NCBI GenBank assembly: GCA_946186495.1
Contig: CAMHNQ010000010.1
Location: 1-64,000 of the forward strand
DNA length: 64,000 nucleotides
Reading direction: 5' to 3'
Source of the DNA: an uncultured Bacteroidales bacterium
GTDB lineage: Bacteria > Bacteroidota > Bacteroidia > Bacteroidales > WCHB1-69
Below, in pieces: positions 25,112 through 34,403 of this stretch. Made by a program: the position numbers and the translations under genes. The notes below the pieces were generated by a model that saw nothing but the letters and a program-made list of their open reading frames with translations, was not told the DNA's origin and searched no databases. Each line of letters starts with the position of its first letter. The stretch's first letter is position 1.

Positions 25112-26737
25112 TTATCCGAGGAAAGGATACCCATAGTCCGTTGCGGGAACGTATGTTTCCTTGATGCAACGGGAACTGATCCAACGAACGAGGTTGAGCA
25201 TACTGCCAGCCTTGTCGTTAGTGCCGGATGCGCGTGCTCCGCCGAAAGGTTGGCAACCCACCACAGCACCTGTCGGCTTATCGTTGATGTAAAAGTTGCC
25301 GGCGCAATGGCGAAGGATGTTTTCAGCTTGGATAATCGCATAGCGGTCACGGGCGATAATGGAGCCGGTGAGGGCGTAAGGCGAAGTTTGGTCGCACACG
25401 TGAAGCATCTCTTCGTATTTATCGTCCTCGTAGACATACACTGTGATGACAGGTCCGAAAATTTCTTCGCAAATAGATTCGTAATTCGGGGTCTTGGCAA
25501 GGATTATTGTGGGTTCGACGAAGTAGCCGACGGATTTGTCATAGTTGCCGCCGAGTACAATCTCCGCATCTTTTGAAGCTTTCGCACGATCAATGTAGCC
25601 AGCGATATTATCGAAAGATTTTTCATCAATGACTGCATTTACGAAGTTGGAAAAATCGCGAACATCGCCCATCTTCACAGTTTTCATCATATCCTTGATA
25701 TGTTGCAGTGTAGGTTCCCAGATGGATTTGGGGACGTAGGCGCGGGATGCGGCAGAGCATTTCTGGCCTTGGTACTCGAAAGCGCCGCGCAAGATGGCCA
25801 CAGCAAGTTCACGAGCGGGAGCGGTCTTATGGGCGAAGATGAAATCCTTACCGCCGGTCTCACCAACAATCTTAGGATAGGTGTTGTAGGTATCGATGTT
25901 CTCGCCGATGAGTTTCCAGAAGCTCTTGAACGTACCGGTACTGCCTGTGAAATGGATGCCGGCCAGGTGCGGGGACTTGAAAGCCACTTCACTGATGACT
26001 GAGCCGCTGCCGGGAAGGAAATTGATGACACCGTCGGGAAGGCCTGCCTCTTGGAGAAGTTTCATCAGGTAGTAGTTGGAGAGGATAGCCGTTGTGGAGG
26101 GTTTCCAGATGGTGACGTTGCCCATAAGTGCAGGTGCCACGTTGAGGTTCAACGCAATAGAAGTGAAGTTGAACGGAGTGATGGCATAGACAAAGCCTTC
26201 CATGCCACGATACTCGTTCCGGTTCAGCGTAGCGTGGTCTGAAATGGGTTGCTGGCTATAGAGCTGTGATGCGAAATAGGTATTGAAGCGCAGGAAGTCG
26301 ATGGCTTCGCAAGGGCAGTCAATCTCAGCCTGCATCGGACTCTTGCCCTGTCCCAACATGCAAGAGGCGTTCAGTACGTAACGGTACTTGGTGGCAAGCA
26401 ACTCGGCGGCTTTCATCATGATGGAGGCGCGTTGGATCCATGGAGTCTCTTCCCAGTCCTTTTTGGCAGCCATAGCGGCGTCAATTGCCATCTGGACCTC
26501 CGCCTTGCCAACTTTATGGTATTTGGCAAGGACGTGGTTGTGCTCGGTCGGCATCACCACCTGCCCCATATCGCCAGTTCTCACCTCTTTCCCGCCGATA
26601 ATAATGGGAATTTCAATCTCCTGGTTGTATTGTCTGTCCAGTTCTGCTTGTAATAAGGCTCTTTCCGGCGTACCGGGTGCATACGAGAAGACCGGTTCGT
26701 TCTGCGGCTCTCTGAATACATAATTCGCGTTGTTCAT
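25112..26737 (-). CDS. pruA: L-glutamate gamma-semialdehyde dehydrogenase (P5C dehydrogenase)
   Basis: A 541-residue aldehyde dehydrogenase. The catalytic Cys is in FEYQGQKCSAASRAYVP, the general-base Glu in KIVGETGGKDF, the NAD-binding HFTGSTGTFKSFW follows the Rossmann part, and the C-terminus has the P5C-dehydrogenase pattern NFYINDKPTGAVVGCQPFGGARASGTNDKAG. It oxidises glutamate semialdehyde to glutamate, the last step of proline catabolism. No proline dehydrogenase gene is fused or adjacent. With hutH next door (a pathway that also ends in glutamate) the region looks catabolic. Confidence 0.96.
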   Translation of the reverse strand: MNNANYVFREPQNEPVFSYAPGTPERALLQAELDRQYNQEIEIPIIIGGKEVRTGDMGQVVMPTEHNHVLAKYHKVGKAEVQMAIDAAMAAKKDWEETPWIQRASIMMKAAELLATKYRYVLNASCMLGQGKSPMQAEIDCPCEAIDFLRFNTYFASQLYSQQPISDHATLNRNEYRGMEGFVYAITPFNFTSIALNLNVAPALMGNVTIWKPSTTAILSNYYLMKLLQEAGLPDGVINFLPGSGSVISEVAFKSPHLAGIHFTGSTGTFKSFWKLIGENIDTYNTYPKIVGETGGKDFIFAHKTAPARELAVAILRGAFEYQGQKCSAASRAYVPKSIWEPTLQHIKDMMKTVKMGDVRDFSNFVNAVIDEKSFDNIAGYIDRAKASKDAEIVLGGNYDKSVGYFVEPTIILAKTPNYESICEEIFGPVITVYVYEDDKYEEMLHVCDQTSPYALTGSIIARDRYAIIQAENILRHCAGNFYINDKPTGAVVGCQPFGGARASGTNDKAGSMLNLVRWISSRCIKETYVPATDYGYPFLG

Positions 26738-26786
26738 AATAAATTCTTTGTTCTTAATTTATGTTAAGGGTATAAAAAAATCGGTG

Positions 26787-26794
26787 CAAAGATA
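26787..26794 (-). promoter_or_regulatory. pruA promoter -7 box
   Basis: TATCTTTG on the minus strand, 50 nt before the pruA start codon. Confidence 0.6.
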
Positions 26795-26819
26795 CAAAAA
26801 AAACGCATATTCTTTCATC

Positions 26820-27332
26820 TTAATAAGCCCATTTCTGCATATCCGTTTTCAGTATTTGGATGGCAAGTTCTACCACAGGCTTTTCAGCAGTGACCGCCAG
26901 CACGGTTTCGGCAAATTCCCGACTGTCTGCCGCCTTGTCGTAGTCTGCCGCCACAGTGTTGATGATGGACTCAATGTCGGATTTGGCTTCACACACCTTT
27001 TGCCATACCGCATCAGAAAGGTAAATCTGCTGAGAGATATTGTGTTCAAATTCGCTGCGGATTGCCGTGAGCAACAGGTTCTGCTCCTGAGACACGGTCA
27101 GTCCCGGGGTATGGATACGAAGCACCAGCTGGTTCGGGTCTACACGCTCCAAAAAGAGGGCCATGCGCTCGTAGGCCTGCAACCTCAACGGCAACACCAC
27201 CGAACGGTTTTCCCTATTGCTTTCCAACGCCGCAATCTTGGCCTTGGCCTCCATCACCAGCTTTGTCACATAAACAGCACCTACGGTCACCATGACAGCA
27301 GATGCGAAAATACATATTCCTAAAACATTCAT
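26820..27332 (-). CDS. membrane-anchored protein of unknown function
   Basis: A 170-residue protein with one N-terminal transmembrane helix (about 4-27, GICIFASAVMVTVGAVYVTKLVM), a short coiled-coil-like charged segment (EAKAKIAALESNRENR) and a soluble helical C-terminal domain with LRLQAYERMALFLERVDPNQLVLRI. Conserved-looking proteins of this layout occur in Bacteroidota, but I cannot give a function. It lies between pruA and hutH on the same strand, 30 nt after the hutH stop, and could be co-transcribed with hutH. Confidence 0.65.
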   Translation of the reverse strand: MNVLGICIFASAVMVTVGAVYVTKLVMEAKAKIAALESNRENRSVVLPLRLQAYERMALFLERVDPNQLVLRIHTPGLTVSQEQNLLLTAIRSEFEHNISQQIYLSDAVWQKVCEAKSDIESIINTVAADYDKAADSREFAETVLAVTAEKPVVELAIQILKTDMQKWAY

Positions 27333-27362
27333 ATTTCAACCGTTAACTTTCGTCTCAATTTA

Positions 27363-28856
27363 TCACATCACCACTCTCACTCCTTGAATGAAGTCAATGG
27401 ACTTTTGAATCAATTCATGCATATAGGTGTCATTCTCGACAAATGGGACAAAATCGCGATAGCATTTCACGAATTCCTCAATAAATTCGGAACTCTTCAA
27501 CGGTTTGCGAAATTCAAGGGCTTGGGCAGCATTGAACAGTTCTATGCCGAGAATCTTCTCCACGTTGTTGACCACCAGGTAACACTTGGTAGCGGCATTG
27601 GCACCCATGCTCACGTGATCTTCTTGACCCTGAGACGATTCGATGGAATCAGTGGAACAGGGCATCGTGAATGCTTTGTTTTGATTCACGATCGAAGCGG
27701 CGGCATATTGAGGAATCATGAAGCCTGAATTGAGGCCCGGGTTCTTCACGAGGAACGACGGAAGCCCACGTTTTCCGCTAATCAGTTGATAAATACGGCG
27801 TTCTGAAATATTACCCAGCTCCGCGACGGCGATAGAGAGAAAGTCCAGCACTAACGCAAGAGGTTGACCATGGAAATTGCCGGCTGAGACAATGATGTCG
27901 TCATCGGGAAAAACGGTCGGATTGTCTGTGACAGAGTTGATTTCGGTCTCCACTACATTCTGCACGTGCTCAATGGCATCCTTGGAAGCTCCATGAACCT
28001 GAGGCATGCAGCGGAAAGAGTACGGGTCCTGAACATGCTCTTTGTGTTGGGATATGATTTCCGAACCCTCGAGCAGTTGCGAAATATGGGCGGCAGTAAT
28101 GATCTGGCCAGCGTGCGGACGCACCAGATGCACCAGCATGTTGAACGGTTCGACACGGCCGTCGAAAGCCTCCAGAGAAATGGCGCCAATGATGTCTGCG
28201 AGCCAGCTGAGCTTACGGGCCTTCATCAGCAACCATACGGCATAGGAACTCATGAATTGCGTGCCATTCAGCAAAGCAAGCCCCTCTTTGGACTTCAACG
28301 TGATGGGTTCCCAACCGAATTTGGCGTTAATCTCGGCAGCCGGGTACTTTTTGTTTCGGTAATAGACCTCCCCCATTCCGATGATAGGCAGAGACAGGTG
28401 AGCCAACGGTGCCAAATCGCCCGAAGCGCCCAATGAACCTTGTTGGTACACAACGGGATACACGCCTTTATTGTAGAAATCAACCAAACGTTGGATGGTT
28501 TCCACTTGTACACCAGAATGCCCGTATGACAAAGACTGGATCTTCATGAGCAGCATGAGTTGTACAATCTCTTGCGGCACTTCCTCACCGACACCGCATG
28601 CGTGAGATATCACGAGATTGCGTTGCAATGTTGAAAGATCCTCCGGTGAGATGTGCTTGTTGCAAAGCGAGCCGAAACCCGTGGTCACGCCATATATCGG
28701 TTCCGGGGATGTGGCGGCCTTCGTGTCCAGATAATCGCGGCATTTCTTCACGGCAGAAATCGCCTCTTCTGACAGTTCAATCTTCTGTTTGCGCTCAACA
28801 ATATTCTTTACCTTTTCGATGCTTAAAAATTTGGTTGAAATCTGATGTCTTTTCAT
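27363..28856 (-). CDS. hutH: histidine ammonia-lyase
   Basis: The 497-residue protein has the Ala-Ser-Gly triplet (residues 144-146 in GSLGASGDLAPLAHL) that cyclises to the MIO cofactor, and the conserved YGVTTGFG, QSLSYGHSG, LLNGTQFM and QDPYSFRCMPQVHGA blocks. It deaminates histidine to urocanate, the first step of histidine breakdown to glutamate. The length is normal. hutU, hutI and ftcD are not in the window, so the rest of the pathway, if present, is elsewhere. The related phenylalanine/tyrosine ammonia-lyases differ in the substrate-selectivity loop; here SHACGVG is the histidine-type loop. Confidence 0.94.
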   Translation of the reverse strand: MKRHQISTKFLSIEKVKNIVERKQKIELSEEAISAVKKCRDYLDTKAATSPEPIYGVTTGFGSLCNKHISPEDLSTLQRNLVISHACGVGEEVPQEIVQLMLLMKIQSLSYGHSGVQVETIQRLVDFYNKGVYPVVYQQGSLGASGDLAPLAHLSLPIIGMGEVYYRNKKYPAAEINAKFGWEPITLKSKEGLALLNGTQFMSSYAVWLLMKARKLSWLADIIGAISLEAFDGRVEPFNMLVHLVRPHAGQIITAAHISQLLEGSEIISQHKEHVQDPYSFRCMPQVHGASKDAIEHVQNVVETEINSVTDNPTVFPDDDIIVSAGNFHGQPLALVLDFLSIAVAELGNISERRIYQLISGKRGLPSFLVKNPGLNSGFMIPQYAAASIVNQNKAFTMPCSTDSIESSQGQEDHVSMGANAATKCYLVVNNVEKILGIELFNAAQALEFRKPLKSSEFIEEFVKCYRDFVPFVENDTYMHELIQKSIDFIQGVRVVM

Positions 28857-28943
28857 ATTTTACTATTTATATTCTTTTCATTATCTTTATCGGGCAGACA
28901 CTATGACCATTACGCGACTGCCATACATATTCCAAAACGGTCG

Positions 28944-28951
28944 CAAAAGTA
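28944..28951 (-). promoter_or_regulatory. hutH promoter -7 box
   Basis: TACTTTTG on the minus strand, about 88 nt before the hutH start codon. Confidence 0.55.
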
Positions 28952-29021
28952 AACTTTTTTCTTTTACCTTTGCCATATGATTTTATTTTGACTACGGAAG
29001 GAGGCATCAACTCTGCCGATT

Positions 29022-31142
29022 TTAGCTTATTACACTCCAATTCGTCTCTCTTTTCGTCAGCTTTTCCAAAGTCTCTGCAAGGCGTTTGTGCTCCGGGAGC
29101 GTCAGATCCGGGTCTTTTTCGAGAATTTGTTGCGCATAGTTACGCGTATACGCTACCAATTTCTCATCTTTGGCGAGGTCTGCGATTTTGAAGTCGAGCA
29201 TACCGCTTTGGCGGGTGCCCTGCAGGTCGCCAGGACCGCGCAACTGAAGGTCGAAATTGGCAATCTCAAAACCGTCGTTTGTCTCCACCATGGCATTGAG
29301 ACGTTTTCGGCCCTCGGTAGAGAGTTCATACTTGGACATGAGGATGCAGAACGACTGGTTACCGCCCCGCCCCACTCGCCCGCGCAATTGGTGGAGCTGC
29401 GAAAGCCCGAACCGTTCGGCATTCTCAATCACCATCACAGTGGCATTGGGTACGTCAATGCCCACCTCAATCACTGTTGTGGAGAGAAGAATCTGTATCT
29501 GGTTCTTCTTGAAGCAGTTCATCGTGTAGTCCTTCTCCTCTGCCTTCATCTTGCCATGTACGACACCTATGCTGTAGGTCGGCGGTGGGAAACTGCGCTC
29601 AATCGCCTCGTAACCCGCCTGGAGATCCAGCAGATCCAATGCTTCCGATTCCTGAATCAGCGGATAAACCACGTACACTTGCCGGCCGGCAGCAATCTGC
29701 TTTTGCATAAAGCCATATACTTTGAGGCGATCTTTTTCATAGAAATGTTGAGTGACAATGGGTTTACGCCCTGCAGGAAGCTCATCGATCACCGAAACGT
29801 CGAGATCCCCATAAAGGGTCATGGCCAGGGTACGCGGAATCGGAGTGGCAGTCATCACTAAGATATGCGGAGGGGTACTGCCACTCTTACGCCAAAGCTT
29901 GGCTCGCTGTTCCACTCCAAAACGATGCTGCTCATCAATCACCACTATACCCAACTTATTGAAAACCACATTGTCTTCAATCAATGCATGGGTCCCTATG
30001 AGCATATCGACCTGACCGTTCCGCAAATCGGCGAGCAACTGCTTTCGCTTGGCCGTTTTCGTGGAACCCGACAGGAATTCGACACGCAACCCGAGAGGGG
30101 CCAACTGATGGCTGATTTTTTCAAAATGCTGGGAAGCCAGAATCTCCGTCGGAGCCATCAGGCAAGCCTGGTAGCCATTGTCCTTGGCCAATAGCATACT
30201 GAACAGCGCGATAATCGTCTTTCCGCTACCCACGTCGCCCTGAAGCAACCGATTCATCTGATGACCACTGCCTACATCGCCACGAATTTCCCGCAAAACG
30301 CGCTTCTGCGCATTAGTCAGGTCAAACGGCAAGCATTCTTTATAAAAAGTATTGAAAAAATGCCCTACCTGCGAAAACACATGTCCGGCAAATCGAGTTG
30401 TATTTATCAGTTTGAGCTTCAGCAACTTTAGCTGGGTGAAAAAGAGTTCATCGAACTTCAACCGAAGGGTTGCCTGTGAAAGTTTCTGGTTGTCTTCAGG
30501 GTAATGGATGTTCACCAGTGCGTCTTTCAGGGACATCAGGTGCAGCTCCTCAACCATCTCCCGAGGCATCGTTTCGGGAATGACGTCCTTGACTTGAGCC
30601 AACAAATTGGCGGTCAGTTTGGATACTGCCTTGGAATCCAGCGATTTCCGCTTCGACACATCCGAAGTGTTATACAACGGCTGGAAACGTAGCGACACAG
30701 GTGAGTTTTGTTGCTGGGCGGGGTCGATAAGTTCAGGATGAGTGATGTTCCAGCGTCCGTTGAATAGGGTCGGTTTGCCGAAAATCACGAATTCGGACCG
30801 CGACGCCAACACATCCTGCACCCACCGGATGCCGTTGAACCAGACCAGCTCAATGAAGCCGGTTTCATCAACGAAGGTCGCGGTCAACCGTTGGGCGCGC
30901 ATCTGACCCACAGTGCGAACATCGCGGATGGTTCCCCGAAGCAGGATATACCCGCCATCGTTCACAATGTCGCTGACATGATAGACATGTGACTTATCAA
31001 TGTGACGATATGGGAAATAATACAGCAAATCATTGAAATTCTGAATATTGAATTCTTTGCGAAGTACAGCCCCGCGCTTTTCGCCCACCCCTTTCAGAAA
31101 TTCGATGGGCGTTTGGAGTATATCTGTGGTTGCAATAGTCAT
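29022..31142 (-). CDS. recG: ATP-dependent DNA helicase RecG
   Basis: The 706-residue protein has the N-terminal wedge/OB-fold part (about 1-240), then superfamily 2 helicase motifs: Walker A LLQGDVGSGKTIIAL, Walker B IVVIDEQHRFGVEQR, motif III VMTATPIPRTLAMT, and motif VI QLRGRVGRGGNQSFC. Helicase C-terminal and RecG-specific segments follow. RecG remodels stalled replication forks and Holliday junctions. The start ATG at 31142 follows an AACC-rich leader. Confidence 0.97.
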   Translation of the reverse strand: MTIATTDILQTPIEFLKGVGEKRGAVLRKEFNIQNFNDLLYYFPYRHIDKSHVYHVSDIVNDGGYILLRGTIRDVRTVGQMRAQRLTATFVDETGFIELVWFNGIRWVQDVLASRSEFVIFGKPTLFNGRWNITHPELIDPAQQQNSPVSLRFQPLYNTSDVSKRKSLDSKAVSKLTANLLAQVKDVIPETMPREMVEELHLMSLKDALVNIHYPEDNQKLSQATLRLKFDELFFTQLKLLKLKLINTTRFAGHVFSQVGHFFNTFYKECLPFDLTNAQKRVLREIRGDVGSGHQMNRLLQGDVGSGKTIIALFSMLLAKDNGYQACLMAPTEILASQHFEKISHQLAPLGLRVEFLSGSTKTAKRKQLLADLRNGQVDMLIGTHALIEDNVVFNKLGIVVIDEQHRFGVEQRAKLWRKSGSTPPHILVMTATPIPRTLAMTLYGDLDVSVIDELPAGRKPIVTQHFYEKDRLKVYGFMQKQIAAGRQVYVVYPLIQESEALDLLDLQAGYEAIERSFPPPTYSIGVVHGKMKAEEKDYTMNCFKKNQIQILLSTTVIEVGIDVPNATVMVIENAERFGLSQLHQLRGRVGRGGNQSFCILMSKYELSTEGRKRLNAMVETNDGFEIANFDLQLRGPGDLQGTRQSGMLDFKIADLAKDEKLVAYTRNYAQQILEKDPDLTLPEHKRLAETLEKLTKRETNWSVIS

Positions 31143-31187
31143 GGGTTTAGATTAAGGGTTACGCAATGTCTATGGTTAAAGTCAATG

Positions 31188-32384
31188 TCAAAGAATTTCC
31201 AGACATTCCAGAATTATCCGACAAGAGTCGTCAATTTCATCATTCGAGATGGTCAATGGCGGGGAAATACGGAAGGCGGTGTCGCAGAAGAGGAACCAAT
31301 CGCTCATGATTCCCCTTTCCTTGAAAAGTGCCATGATTTTGAACAGTTTTTCGGAAGTGCCCAGTTCTACTGCCATGAGCAGGCCGCTGCGTCGGATTTC
31401 GATGACATTCGGAGAGTTTCGGAGAGTTTCCTCATACCTTTTCCCCTTTTTTTCGACACTGTCAACAAGATGATTTTCAGTGATATAGTTCAAAGCCGAA
31501 AGCCCAGCGGCACAACATACGGGATGCCCGCCAAAAGTGGTGATATGACCAAGGGCTGGATTGCTTTGCAGGGAATCCATGACGGTTTTGGAAGCAACGA
31601 AAGCACCAAGGGGCATCCCGCCGCCGAAAGCCTTTGCCAAGCAGACAATATCGGGTGTGACCTCATATTTCTGCATGGCAAACAGTTTTCCGGTACGTCC
31701 CATTCCTGTCTGTATTTCATCGAATATCAGCATGGCGCCTGTCTCGTCACAGCGTTTTCGGAGGGCTTGCAGGTAGCCGTCAGCAGGGAGACGCACACCG
31801 CCTTCGCCCTGAACAGGTTCCACCAGCACGCAGGCCGTCTCCTCGTCAATGCGGCCAATGTCCTCGAAGTTGTTGAACCATAAGTACTCCACGTTAGGGA
31901 GCAAAGGCTGGAACGGCGCTTTCCAGGTGTCGCCCTCCGGAGAAGCCATCATGCTGAGAGACCCATGGTTTGAACCATGGTAGGCACAGTGCATCGACAT
32001 CATCTTGTGCCGTCCGGTATAGCGTTTCGCCAATTTCAGAGCGCCTTCCACCGCTTCACTGCCCGAATTCACGAAATAGACACTCTCCAATGGGGCCGGC
32101 AAAAGCTCTGCGATCCGTCGGGCATACTGCACTTGTGGCTTTTCCACCATCTCGCCATATACCATAATATGCATATAATCAGCGGCTTGCTGCTGAACGG
32201 CTTTAATCACTTCCGGATTGGCGTGTCCTACGTTGTTCACTGAGACACCTGAGACAAGATCGTAGTAGCGTTTGCCTTCCGGGGTGAAGAAATAGACTCC
32301 TTCCGCCCGCCCGACTTCCAACAAGAGTGGCTCAGGAGATGTCTGCCCTACGTGTTCCAAAAATTGTTGTCTTAATGTTTTCAT
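31188..32384 (-). CDS. class III PLP-dependent aminotransferase
   Basis: The 398-residue enzyme has the class III fold: VNSGSEAVEGALKLA (PLP-phosphate binding), CAYHGSNHGSLS, the DEIQTGMGRTGKLFA block and the PLP lysine Lys251 in CLAKAFGGGMPLGAF. Members include acetylornithine, ornithine and 4-aminobutyrate aminotransferases. The N-terminus (EPLLLEVGRAEGVYFFTPEGKRYYDLVSG) is that of the Bacteroidota enzyme usually called aspartate aminotransferase family; the true substrate is unknown. No arginine-biosynthesis genes are next to it. It lies 45 nt upstream of recG on the same strand. Confidence 0.88.
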   Translation of the reverse strand: MKTLRQQFLEHVGQTSPEPLLLEVGRAEGVYFFTPEGKRYYDLVSGVSVNNVGHANPEVIKAVQQQAADYMHIMVYGEMVEKPQVQYARRIAELLPAPLESVYFVNSGSEAVEGALKLAKRYTGRHKMMSMHCAYHGSNHGSLSMMASPEGDTWKAPFQPLLPNVEYLWFNNFEDIGRIDEETACVLVEPVQGEGGVRLPADGYLQALRKRCDETGAMLIFDEIQTGMGRTGKLFAMQKYEVTPDIVCLAKAFGGGMPLGAFVASKTVMDSLQSNPALGHITTFGGHPVCCAAGLSALNYITENHLVDSVEKKGKRYEETLRNSPNVIEIRRSGLLMAVELGTSEKLFKIMALFKERGIMSDWFLFCDTAFRISPPLTISNDEIDDSCRIILECLEIL

Positions 32385-32404
32385 ATGCCATCAAAATTTT
32401 GCCG

Positions 32405-32412
32405 CAAAGATA
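32405..32412 (-). promoter_or_regulatory. aminotransferase gene promoter -7 box
   Basis: TATCTTTG on the minus strand, 21 nt before the start codon. Confidence 0.6.
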
Positions 32413-32543
32413 ACATTTTTTGTGAACAATGATCAGTGAATGTTGGCAGCCGCCAGCTTTTTTCAGAGACACTTATGATTGGGAAACAAGCGTGCGAGAC
32501 GTGAATACAGTTTTTCGCATGTCCGTTGCTTTTAAAAATATCG

Positions 32544-32551
32544 TACCTTTG
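32544..32551 (+). promoter_or_regulatory. promoter -7 box of the YD-repeat gene
   Basis: TACCTTTG, 22 nt before the ATG at 32574. Confidence 0.6.
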
Positions 32552-32573
32552 CCAAATTTTAAATCACAGAGCA

Positions 32574-33464
32574 ATGAGAAGCCTCAAAATCATCAAGAAA
32601 GAGTACCAGCGAACTGGATATGACGCCCAAGACATTGAACCCGTGGAATATACGGAAGGCTATGCCGAATATGACGACCATGGACAACTCCTCCGGGAAG
32701 AGCGTTACGACCCTGATGGAAAACTCAATACGCTGACCGTCAACACTTACAACGAGCATCAGCTACTGGTGCAGACGGAATCTTTTGACCCAAACAACAT
32801 CTTGCTGCAGCGGACCATAAATCAGTACGACGATAACAAACGCCTCATTTCCCAATCCAATTATTATGGCGATGCTTCTGAAGAATACGTCACCAAATTC
32901 ACCTATGACGACCAGGGGGAGGCCCTCAAACAGGAGGTTTTTGTGAACGGGGAATTGGACTACGTGGAAAAAACCACCACATACACCGACGGGAAACCCG
33001 ATACAGTGACGGAAAACGACGACTACGGCAATCCGATGTACATTCATCATTATCAATACGACGAAAATGGACGGGTATCAGCCTATTCCCGCGATGAGGT
33101 GCAAAACAACGACCGCCGCACATATGAATTCTCCTACAACGAACGGGGCGACCGCATCAAAGACTTGATTTACAACTACGACATGATTTTGATAGCCAAG
33201 GTGCTGCGTTCATTTGACGAAAAAGGTCGCCAGACGGAAATTGTGGAGGAGGATCTGGACAGTTATCGCCGAATCACAATGCAATATGATGGCGACAAAG
33301 TGGTAAAGAACACTATTTTCGACAAGAACGGAGACATTACAGGCTGGGCAGAATACGAGTATGCTGAGGATGGTCGGCAAAGCATGGCACGCGAGTTCAT
33401 CCACGATGAGGTGGAACCCGAGAATTTCCGGCTGCTGCGCGAGACATTCTATGTCAGAGATTGA
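32574..33464 (+). CDS. cytoplasmic YD-type repeat protein, function unknown
   Basis: The 296-residue acidic protein has no signal peptide and consists of about ten imperfect ~22-24-residue units with the core Y-x-Y-D-x-x-G-x-x (YAEYDDHGQLLREERYDPDGK, FTYDDQGEALKQEVF, YQYDENGRVSAY, FSYNERGDRI, RSFDEKGRQTEI, YEYAEDGRQSMA). This is the pattern of YD/RHS repeats, but there is no RHS core, no toxin domain and no export signal. An upstream in-frame start is rejected because the promoter box at 32544 would lie inside it. Repeat pattern is clear; function unknown. Confidence 0.7.
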   Translation: MRSLKIIKKEYQRTGYDAQDIEPVEYTEGYAEYDDHGQLLREERYDPDGKLNTLTVNTYNEHQLLVQTESFDPNNILLQRTINQYDDNKRLISQSNYYGDASEEYVTKFTYDDQGEALKQEVFVNGELDYVEKTTTYTDGKPDTVTENDDYGNPMYIHHYQYDENGRVSAYSRDEVQNNDRRTYEFSYNERGDRIKDLIYNYDMILIAKVLRSFDEKGRQTEIVEEDLDSYRRITMQYDGDKVVKNTIFDKNGDITGWAEYEYAEDGRQSMAREFIHDEVEPENFRLLRETFYVRD

Positions 33465-33481
33465 TTGTTTGAAATATTGTG

Positions 33482-33489
33482 TACCTTTG
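33482..33489 (+). promoter_or_regulatory. lgt promoter -7 box
   Basis: TACCTTTG, 23 nt before the lgt start codon. Confidence 0.6.
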
Positions 33490-33512
33490 CCGCCCGAAAA
33501 AAAGCATAAATT

Positions 33513-34391
33513 ATGTCTTGGAATATATTAGGCTACATCACATGGAAGGTGAACCCAGTGGCGTTTCATCTTGGAAGTTTGGAGGTCAGATGGTATGGTA
33601 TCTTGTTGGCATTAGGCTTCTTGTTGGCTTACTACACATTACAGCAGATATTTAAAACCGAGCATCTTTCCCAAAAATTGTTAGACAAGATTTCCATCTG
33701 GACCATTGTATGGACGATTGTGGGGTTGAGGCTGGGGCATTTTCTCTTCTATGAGCCGGAAATGTTCATCAAACATCCACTGCAAATAATTCTTCCCGTT
33801 GACGAAAATTGGCATTTTATTGGATACCAAGGACTTGCCAGCCACGGCGGCGTAATTGGCATCTTCGGATTCCTAATTTACTATTGCTGGCGTCACAAAA
33901 TAAATTTCCTGTGGATATTGGATCGTTTGGCGATTGCAGTTCCGATAGCGGCGGCACTGGTACGAGTAGGCAACTTGATGAACCATGAGATTGTGGGGCG
34001 CATCACAGAGGTTCCGTGGGCTTTTGATTTCATCTACGGTGGATTCGGTGTTGCGGGCACATTCCGACATCCGGCACAACTCTATGAATCTGTCGTTTAT
34101 CTGTTGGTTTTCATTGTTTTATGTATTTACTACTTTAAATTCTCCAAAGGAAAAGTTCCGGCCGGCCGCACTTCGGGCATCACACTGACCGTGATTTTCA
34201 CAGCCCGTTTCATCATTGAATTTTTCAAGGAAGTGCAGGTCCAAGGGGAAATAGGACATGTGCTCAACAATGGGCAATGGCTCAGCATCCCACTGATTGT
34301 CATTGGAATAGGATGTTTGGTATACTCTTTTGCAAAGCCGACATACCCGGAATGCCCTTACAAGGAGGAACCGGAGCAGGAGAAGAAATAG
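33513..34391 (+). CDS. lgt: prolipoprotein diacylglyceryl transferase
   Basis: A 292-residue inner-membrane enzyme with about seven transmembrane helices. It shows the family signature with ASHGGVIGIFGF, RVGNLMNHEIVGRITEVPWAF (containing the conserved NxExxG core) and RHPAQLYE, where the conserved His and Arg lie. It transfers diacylglycerol from phosphatidylglycerol to the lipobox Cys of pre-lipoproteins, such as the two lipoproteins encoded in this window. Length and topology are normal. Confidence 0.96.
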   Translation: MSWNILGYITWKVNPVAFHLGSLEVRWYGILLALGFLLAYYTLQQIFKTEHLSQKLLDKISIWTIVWTIVGLRLGHFLFYEPEMFIKHPLQIILPVDENWHFIGYQGLASHGGVIGIFGFLIYYCWRHKINFLWILDRLAIAVPIAAALVRVGNLMNHEIVGRITEVPWAFDFIYGGFGVAGTFRHPAQLYESVVYLLVFIVLCIYYFKFSKGKVPAGRTSGITLTVIFTARFIIEFFKEVQVQGEIGHVLNNGQWLSIPLIVIGIGCLVYSFAKPTYPECPYKEEPEQEKK

Positions 34392-34403
34392 TCTCTCCCT
34401 TCC

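Noticed and set aside
28961..29191. A TACCTTTG box on the plus strand at 28965 with a 73-codon frame reading into the recG 3' end
   Set aside because: No matching -33 TTG at the right distance and the frame lacks similarity; an antisense transcript is possible but not supported.
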